A stretch of 64,000 nucleotides of DNA from Takakia lepidozioides (Eukaryota > Streptophyta > Takakiopsida > Takakiales > Takakiaceae), in assembly GCA_030704615.1 (NCBI GenBank), contig CM060733.1, positions 19,218,001 through 19,282,000 on the forward strand, in the 5' to 3' direction. The number at the start of each line of letters is the position of its first letter. Positions within the stretch are counted from its first letter, which is position 1. Shown piece after piece: positions 56,169 to 64,000 of the stretch. The translations under genes and the position numbers were made by a program. Under the pieces are notes generated by a model. That model was not told the origin of the DNA, searched no databases, and worked only from the letters and a program-made list of their open reading frames with translations.

Positions 56169-59100
56169 ATGGAGGGGCAAACATTACGCACTCTGCTACG
56201 ACTCTCTCACAATGGTGGGACAAGTCTTCGCGCATTCGCATCCAGTCTGATGGGTGCCCACTCTGAATTGGTTTCATCTCCGCTGCAACTCAATTCAGAG
56301 AATTGCGGATGTCGTTCAAGCTGGTTTGGAAATGATCCAGACGAAGGTCATTTATATGCGCGGTCCAGCATGCAGCATCCTCTGTTTGCAGATATGGCCA
56401 CTCATATTGCAAGAGGTTGGAGCAATAAACTCCAAGGGGGTTCACTTGGACAGAGCATCCGGAGCGAACGCCGATGGAACAGCACTGTGGCAGGAGGATT
56501 GAAAGGGGGAGAGGCAGATGTGGTTATCGTGGGAGGTGGTATTGTGGGTCTAGCCACAGCGCGTGAGATTGTAATGCGCTTTCCGCAAGCCACAGTGGTG
56601 GTAGTGGAGAAAGAGAAGGATCTAGTGGCTCATCAGACCTCTCACAATAGGTGGGCCCCCCCTTTTTTCAGCCTTTCTCGATGTGTCCTTGCTGTCCATA
56701 GTGCTCTCTCTTTTATATCTGACAAATATCATTATGCATAGTTTGGGATGGATTAGATGTTGTCTTATGCTATTTGAGTTCTCTAGCTGAGTAGCCATCG
56801 ATATAGGAAGTGAGATACTGCAAAGGATGGTGTGAGAATCTGAATCGACCCAGCGTTATTGGCTCGCACTCTGGTGTGCACACTTTTGCAAGACTTGCAC
56901 ACAACAGCCCTTCATATGCATTAAAGAGTAACTAGACTCCTCGTTGCAGGGAAATTTATTACTGGTGTTTTGTGCTTATGTTCATGTTACTAACATCAGA
57001 GTCTCAGAGATGCACTTCTATATTTTCCGTCAATAACAGGTGAATCTCTCTTTCAGGTACACTCCTCCAGTGGCTCAGGTTCACTGTCTTCCACTGTTTG
57101 ATTGATGCACAGTTAGATAGGTCTGTTTGAAACCACCCAGCAGTTTTATACTCCAGAAGCATTTTCTAGTGTCAGCAGTTCTTAGAACCATCCAACTTCA
57201 AGACTTGAGATGCATGCGAATATAAAATGCATGTCTTGAGGCTGAGACGGATGACAATGGCCAGTGGAGTGATTCATGCAGGCATTTACTATGAGCCAGG
57301 AAGTGCTATGGCAACCCTGTGCGTGGAGGGGGCACGTCGCATGTATGAATACTGTGAGAAGAAGCAATTGCCACACAAGCGAGTGGGAAAGCTCATTGTG
57401 GCAACAAGAGATTCAGAGATACCACTCTTGGATGATTTATACCGGCGAGCCAGTGCTAATGGAGTGCAGGGCCTGGAACTCCTATCACCCAAACAGATTC
57501 AGGACTTGGAGCCCAATGTGCGAGCCCTGAAAGCCTTGCACTCACCAAACACGGGCATTGTCGATTATGCAAAGGTTGGCCGATCCTTTGCCGAAGATTT
57601 CCTTTCAAGTGGCCATGGCCAAATACGGACTGGGTTGGTGGTCTTACTTCCATCATCTTCTGTCACCTACTGTTCTATTGTATGGTGTGTTGGAAGTCTT
57701 GAATTTTACTTGGAACTCAGGGACAACACGAGATTTGCATGTACCGATCTGATGCACATGTGCCACTCTATAGAAGAGGATGCAGATCTTGTATTTTCTC
57801 TCTTTCATGAATCAAGACATGAACAAATGCTGAAATGGAGTATAATTCCGCAAACCTAGCAGATTCTACAGTAGCTATGGAAGTTCTGTTCATGGTTTCA
57901 GGTATCCGGGGAACCTCTTAGTATTACTTCTGTTTTTATCATGAAGGCTCAAGATTAGAATCATTGTGCTCGTATTCCCTGGCCCCTTGTCTCATGCCTT
58001 GTTGGTGCTTCTATAAAGTGGCCAAGTCACAGAACAGCTCTCAAGTGTGTCTGGCTGTTTTCAATGGCATCTGTAGTGTTTGCCACTAGATTGACAAGGC
58101 TCCTTAGACTCGAGGCGTTTTGGAGGAGAGATCATGGTATGCTGTGACAAGACAATTTTGTTGACTGTCAGAATGTTTTAGGCTGCAAATTTGTATTCTG
58201 CTTCTGGGACAGTGGTGTCTGTCGTTCCTTTGCAGCAGCCTTTGGAAATAAATTGCAGTATGTATCTGGTATGTCAGGAAGTGATGTGAGCAGGGATGTA
58301 TGGCAGGTTCAAAGTGACAGATATAGATGTAGACGAGAGCAAAGGAGTGACAGTGAGCAGCGAATCAGGAGAGACAGTGAAGGGAAAGTGGCTTATTACA
58401 TGCGGAGGGCTGCAGGCCGATTACATTGGCCACATGGCTGGCGGTGCCAAGGCCCCTACAGTGTTACCCTTCCGTGGGACATATCATGAGCTCAAGCCTG
58501 AGTTCTGCAACATCATCACACGCAACATCTATCCTGTGCCTGATCCTAAGTTTGTCTCAAACTCTTCCTCACTTTATGTTTGTACACTCAATTCAAAGTG
58601 GTGGCTTCTTATCTTTTAGGGTCATGAGTCATGACATCATATCTTCTCACAAGTTTATAACTTCGGTGACCACTGTGTGAGGTTAGAATACCAAGTGCAT
58701 GGAGGTGTACAGTTGATATACGTTGTGTATGTTGTCTTGGTTATGCACTTTCTGGGAAAATGTGGATGCAAAGATTATGAAACTTGTTCTCTACCTCTCT
58801 CGCATAAGCACTGTTCAGACTTTCCTGGAACTTATTGACACTAGACACGATGAGAACTAGGCTCTCGTGTTGTCTAACTCCGCTCCAAAATTGTTTCATG
58901 ATACCTTGTGAATGTGTGCATACTACCCAGGTGGAACAGCTCTTGGGCTTGCTGAGCTGTAGGAAATCTAACATAAAAGCTGGGGTTGAGAATTGCAGGT
59001 TTCCAATGGTGGGGGTGCACATGACCCCACGTGTGGATGGGCGTGTTCTTATCGGCCCAAATGCAGCACTGGCTTTGTCAAAAGAAGGCTACAAGTTTTG

Positions 59101-59599
59101 GAATCTCAACATCAAGGATTCGCTGTTATTTGCAGTCAACAAAGGACTCTGGAAGCTGGTTTTGGGCAACCTGGGGATAGTGTTTCAGGAGGTGTGGCAT
59201 GACATCAACACTTGGGCTTTTGTTGGTCAAGCTCAGAGGTATCTTGCCATCCTCCCAGGTTCTATAGCGAATTCGGACATTACTAGCTCGTTTCTGTCCC
59301 TTGTGTTTGTTTGAGAGATCAAGGCTGACGGGGTTGGACGGCTTCACAGGTACTGCCCAAGTTTGCGAGTGTCACAGACGACGTCAGGGTGGGCAGGGGT
59401 ACATGCAGTGGCTGTAGACGAGTCAGGCAAGATCATCAGCAACTTTCTGTTTGAAAATGGCAAGGGTGGGTTGGTCCTAAATGTGAGGAATGCGCCATCA
59501 CCCGCATGCACCTCCTCCTTGGCAATTGCAACCACAGTAGTAGACCGCGCCGAGCATGACTTTGATTGGAAGTCCAAAAAACCATTTGTTACCACCTGA
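56169..59599 (+). CDS. L2HGDH: L-2-hydroxyglutarate dehydrogenase, mitochondrial (five exons)
   Basis: FAD enzyme that oxidises L-2-hydroxyglutarate to 2-oxoglutarate in mitochondria. Exons 56,169-56,650, 57,265-57,633, 58,307-58,549, 58,999-59,238 and 59,350-59,599, all GT-AG and frame-consistent. Exon 1 has a long N-terminal extension (about 115 residues, Ser/Arg-rich, presumed presequence) and the dinucleotide site [16 protein letters not shown]. Later motifs: [14 protein letters not shown] across the first junction (AG|T), [33 protein letters not shown] across junction 2, [47 protein letters not shown] across junction 3, [21 protein letters not shown], and [15 protein letters not shown] near the C terminus. 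Stop at 59,597. It looks intact. Confidence 0.93.
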
Positions 59600-62500
59600 A
59601 CATCTTTGCATGGATGGCACCTGACAAGGTCCAAGGGATGGCAGAAACATGAATCATCCCTTCGTTGGAGAGTCAGCTGATTATTGTAAAGCACAAAATA
59701 AGAAATGTGGTCTGCCACACATGGTAGCACTCGTGATAAAAGTAGGAAAACTGTGCACAAGGAGTGTCATCAACTTGGAAAGTTGTGCTCTAGCACTCTC
59801 AATCTATGCAGGAGATTGAAGGCCTTGCAAAGCTGCACAATGGCCCTCAGCAATAAACTTTCCCGCTAAAGAGCTTCAGCACATAGCAGCATCACCAAAC
59901 ATCCTTTATGCAAGAAGCTAACACTTGGTAGTGCATTTCTGCATTATTCACACAACGCAAGCAGTTCTTAACTTTCTAGTGGAGGGCCGATTTGATGTGA
60001 CCACACTAATTGCAAAGTCGAAAGTGTTGGAGGTCGTCTAGTTTGTGGTGGCTATATCAATGGAGCAGTATGTGCATAGAGCAAGGGAAATCAGTAAACA
60101 AGCTCCGATCACTGAGAGATTAGGAAGGGAAAAAAAAAAGCCTAGCAAATCCCTGTTTGATTGTGATAGCCATGTTGAGACTAATCAGGGAATCCGTTTC
60201 AACCACATTCTCAAGCCCATATTGCAAACAGTTGACATGAGTTGAAGCAAGCGGAAATGTAGGCTAACATCACTCGGGCTCTCCTCCGCACACGTACATA
60301 ACTCTATTGTTGCTGGTTTCTTCCCCCTCATCCCTTCACTACTGTGCCCACGAACCTTAGGCTAATAAGTAAGCAAGAGCAAGAGGGTTAAGCAAGAGGG
60401 TTATGTGCAAAACTCGTCTTCCTTGGAGAGCAGGTTTCTCTGGGTTCTGTTGCTCGTGACCCATTTGATGCACATAAGTCACCGCAGGCACGATCATCAC
60501 GTATCATTACTTCTCAAAAGTGACGCCTAGCTCTGCTCCGCCATTTGGGCAGGGCCTTTCTTTCTTGCATAGGTGTGATAGAGAAGGCAATAGAAGATTA
60601 TGATCTTTTCATGAAGGAAAACAAGACAGAAGCATTGTGCTTACTGAAGGCAAACCCTGGTCTCTGAAGAGTTCCGGCGTGTAACGAAAGGAGTGTTTAC
60701 TTTGTCCTCATAAAGTGTACAGCCCTGGTCCTTCGGTGGTGGCAAGGCTAGAAAGGAGTAGCCTGCCATCCATCCATCGATCGCCTCGGCCGCTGTAATA
60801 AAAGGTAACAGACTGATTTATGGGGGGAGTCAATCACACACCAAGCTCATAACTAAACTGCTTCAGCTTCAGCTTTCCCCACCCTGTCTCTGCACTCATG
60901 CCAGGCCATTACACCACGTGGGCTGGATGTTGAGGAATTGAAGTCAAATCACTGGGAAGAGCTCGTATTTCGGATCTCTTTTGCTGTTATCTTCGTCCAT
61001 CTCAAGCTCAAAAAGGAGCGTTAGGATCTTCTTTTGCTGCTTAGTTCTTGCTGCCTCCCTGGTTTTCGCTTGTCCTCACTTCAGTGACTCAGTCCCTGAC
61101 TTTGTTTTGCTGTTGCTCTGTTAAGTCTGTTGGGACAACAGAGTGGTTGTCCCGTCGCTTGTCAAGCATTCATGGCTTCTGGAGGTTATTTTTCCCTCCT
61201 TGTTTCAATCAATTCAGGGCGTTGCCCCTTTCTCCACAAAAAAAGGATCACATGGACCCTCATTCAAACATTTAGGCAAGCTGTTTAGGAGGCAAAACTT
61301 AATGGCGCGTGAAATGAGGTATCTCCTTAAGCCATCTATTTTTCAAGTACCTACCGCGGCATCAGGGAAACACGGCGGGAAACCCATGTTTTCACTGTTC
61401 AGTCAGTGATGTGTGGCTTTGGCAGGTAGGTAGGAATAAGTCTGGCAGCAAAAACGATGGAGTCCCTCTGTTGCTAATGAATGCACGCCGCGCAATGAGG
61501 GAGAGGCTGACCCTACTCTGCGCTGTGCCAGTCCAGAGTATGACTACCTAAGCTGGGTTCAAATGTTCAAATCCACAAAAGCCCAAGAAAGAATGAAAGT
61601 GAACAGGACGACAAATTCGGCCCAAATCTTACAAGAAAAACGATCCGGAGGTCTGGAAGACTCGGATGCTACGACGCTACCCACCGCATTCTTCTCTGTG
61701 AGGCCATAATGCAACTGTTGAAATGCCAGTGTGGAGGTTGGTGATGTGTTGAATACATAATAATTGGGGTGGTGGCTGTGTAGCCATCCGACAGGACGAG
61801 AGCCATGCATGATGCAAGGGACTATTTTATCGCGGAGCTCGCAAATGAGCCATTCTCACGGTTATTGGTTTGGTTTGGTTGGTCGTTCAGGCCTGGATTT
61901 GGAGGGGACAGGGGGCCTTTTATGCTGAGGCAGAGAAGGTGCAAACACAGTGATTATGGCTGCTGCAGAGGTAGTGCTGGGCCCTCCAGACTCCTGTTGG
62001 TATGTAACTTAGTCACCAGTAACTGGTGAAATCAGCAGTCGTCACGTTGTGCAATGTGAACTGCACTGTTCCAAGTTGGGTGTTGTTAGTTATTACTGTC
62101 CTTCCAACAGTGGCGTCATTACTTCCGTCACAGTTGTCCTCATAGCTCCCTCTCTTTGCTCTATGAAGTTTGGTCCAACCAGCAAGCTTTGCGGACGTCC
62201 CTTGCCGCACACCCTGCTTCTACCACTCGCTCACATCTACTACTTGAGGGTCAGCTCAGACCTGGCGAGAGAGGAGAGTTCCCTGCAGTTCATTTGGACC
62301 TGGTGTGTGGAAGGAAGAGAGCAGCAGCAGCAGTATATCACAGAAGTGAACGAGGGACCGAAAACAGGCAGGCGACGCAAAGGAACAGGGCTCAGTAAAC
62401 TGTGGGCAAAGGATTTACGGAGCTATGTCAAAGGAGGCAGGTCAATCTGAACGTATGGAGTTGGGAGGAATAGTCTAAAGGGGAAAATATACCTCTTGAA

Positions 62501-62655
62501 AAGTAGAAAGCATCCAGAACTAGATGTGTAGAAATCAGGAGAACCAAGTATTTTGGAAGACACCCGGTCCAATTTTTCTGCCAGGAAAGCACCAATCTCG
62601 TCACGTGGGGGATCTATTTCTCTTTTGAGGATTGAAGGAGAACTATTGGGTAGCA
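59600..62655. other. 3 kb without recognised genes
   Basis: ORFs are short and show no known domain. The right part (about 61-62.6 kb) may hold the promoter or first non-coding exons of the acyl-ACP thioesterase gene. Confidence 0.4.
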
Positions 62656-63004
62656 TGGAAGGAGCTACAGCAGTGAGAGTAGGGTCAGCAGCTGCTGCGT
62701 CCACTTCTCATCCATGCACTGCCAACCTCTCCAGTGTTCGTCTCCTTCGAAATGCGCAGCGGGCCAATTTTTGTTCGTGTCCCAGGTGGGTGATCGGGAA
62801 TGTGATCTGAGTATGTCTTTCTTGGCCGTCCACACTACTGTCTGTCGGCCAGGCTTATTTGCAGGGATATCATGTTGGGCATTCACAGATATGAAGGTAC
62901 TTGGGTCTGAAGGTGCATGACTCTTCGATAAAATAATCTGCAACATTGTTACTAATAGATGGAGGGTTTGTAAAGAGCTGCACAGTTTCGTGATGGGTTA
63001 CATC

Positions 63005-63036
<32 letters not shown>

Positions 63037-63978
63037 GCAACCTTCTATCCTACTCGCCGTAGAATTTCAGGTTTTGCATGGCAGGCTTATTGCCAGGTTG
63101 GCACATCTACATCTCGCAAAGTGTCTGCGTTCATGTGCAGGGAGGGTTTCTTTCCACGAGTTAGGCTACATCAGGGTCGTGCCATGAAGAATATTCGGAC
63201 ACGAGCAATTGCTAGGGAGTTCACAAAAGTGAACGGAGTGCGTATAAACGGAACGAAAGTGGAGGGTACAAAATTATCTGGGGGTAAGATAGACGAGATT
63301 AACGAGGCCTCGCTCATCAGTCAGGATAACGGGGTCTCGAGTAGTGTGATTGCGGCCATGGCGGCTGCTATTTTAGCAGTTGACAAACAGAGAAGGGTAG
63401 AAGCAATGACTCACAAAACAACTGTTCCCATTGACTCATTGCGGCGCGGCAAGTTGGTAGAAGGTGATTTCGTCTATCGGCAGACGTTTGTGATTCGATC
63501 TTATGAAGCCGGGTTTGACAAAGTTGCTTCTATTGAGACCATCACAAACCTTTTCCAGGTACTTTGTCCATTGTAAGGGTTGTAGTTGACATCGCAGGGG
63601 TAGTTCTAGCAAGTAGCTCAACTTAATCACTACTGGTTGGGGTTGTCACCCATATGTCGCTCTCCCTTCTAGCTTCACTTTCCAGTCTCCTACTGGTCTA
63701 ATATGCCTCTTCTTAGCATTTGTTGTGAGTCCTAAAAACTTGCAGTTGGTGGGGAAGTATTCTACTAGTCTTCAAATTGAATGCAACCCTCAAACCTGGC
63801 CAGACTAGTCTTGCAATATTCATACTCCTGGGTAGTGTATGCAGGAGACTGCTCTGAACCATGTAGGTATGTCAGATTTTGTGGGAGATGGAATGGGCAG
63901 CACCCATGCTATGATTCGGCACCGCCTTATCTGGGTTGTCACCCGAATGCATGTGGAAGTCGACCGATACCCTGTTTG
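62656..63978 (+). CDS. FAT: Acyl-ACP thioesterase, plastid; 5' end uncertain, 3' end beyond the window
   Basis: Hydrolyses acyl-acyl-carrier protein to release fatty acids in plastids. Two exons are certain: one ending at 63,558 (open from at least 63,184) and 63,845-63,978, joined NLFQ|ETALNHV. The first holds VRINGTKVEGTKL, a hydrophobic VIAAMAAAILAVDKQ and FVYRQTFVIRSYEAGFDKVASIET; the second VGDGMGSTHAMI and LIWVVTRMHVEVDRYPVW. ETALNH, GDG.GST and VDRYP favour the FATB group, whereas the ITNLFQ and RMH stretches look like FATA. A likely upstream exon starts at the ATG at 62,656 (MEGATAVRVGSAAAASTS, transit-peptide-like) and ends before a GTGGGT near 62,785, but its phase does not fit an obvious acceptor. 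The catalytic Asn, His and Cys/Glu region lies beyond the edge. Confidence 0.85.
63008..63036. repeat. (GT)n microsatellite
   Basis: About 14 GT units just upstream of the thioesterase exon. In-frame translation into CVCVCV is not coding. Confidence 0.85.
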
Positions 63979-64000
63979 GTATGTATCTAACACACTTCAG

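Noticed and set aside
63008-63183. CVCVCV N terminus of the thioesterase
   Set aside because: It is a GT microsatellite without an ATG.

Overview
The window looks like nuclear DNA of a green plant of the streptophyte lineage. The host genes are plant-type: a vacuolar sorting receptor, a plastid-type N-acetylglutamate kinase, an acyl-ACP thioesterase, an L-2-hydroxyglutarate dehydrogenase and an organelle-type LAGLIDADG protein. Introns are GT-AG, and there are degenerate CCCTAAA (plant telomere) repeats. The TE load and a methyltransferase-bearing Ty3 element would suit a charophyte alga such as Chara, but that genus-level guess is inference with low confidence.

Layout. 1-9.1 kb: host genes (VSR on minus, NAGK on plus, LAGLIDADG protein on minus), with LINE and SINE scraps in the VSR introns. 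9.4-11.7 kb: a gutted Ty1/copia element whose left LTR holds a 760 bp inverted-repeat transposon. 12.1-14.5 kb: palindromes, an array of about 16 GC-rich hairpins and a roughly 117 bp satellite. 15.1-26.2 kb: a RING-finger pseudogene split by a 9.4 kb Ty3-type retrotransposon on the minus strand. 28.5-31.5 kb: 5' fragment of a related element (copy A, plus). 35.2-37.9 kb: degenerate DUF7869-like transposase gene. 37.9-39.5 kb: minisatellites. 39.55-45.74 kb: a third related element (copy B, plus) with a nearly intact pol. 45.7-47.3 kb: subtelomere-like repeats. 47.8-49.4 kb: fragment with OTU protease and endonuclease domains. 49.6-51.4 kb: SINEs. 51.9-55.3 kb: non-LTR element with a restriction-like endonuclease and a deleted RT core. 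56.2-59.6 kb: L2HGDH in five exons. 62.6-64 kb: acyl-ACP thioesterase, cut by the right edge.

The most interesting system is the Ty3 family seen in three copies. Pieced together, it encodes gag with zinc knuckles, a retropepsin, a cytosine-5 DNA methyltransferase with motifs I, IV, VI, VIII and IX/X, then RT, RNase H, a DDE integrase and a C-terminal PHD finger. An in-frame UAG in the context UAG-CAA-CCA, present in both copies that reach it, separates the methyltransferase part from RT. The termini are unusual. The minus copy has the order B-internal-A-GC-B-A between 4-bp target duplications, i.e. split direct repeats. The bases next to the 5' B repeat are perfectly complementary over 12 nt to a site inside B, as in self-priming elements. 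The minus copy also carries an SCA7 (ataxin-7 type) zinc-binding domain in its 5' region. Capture of cytosine methyltransferases by retrotransposons has been reported in some algae; the combination with a PHD finger, split repeats, self-priming and a readthrough-type stop deserves checking.
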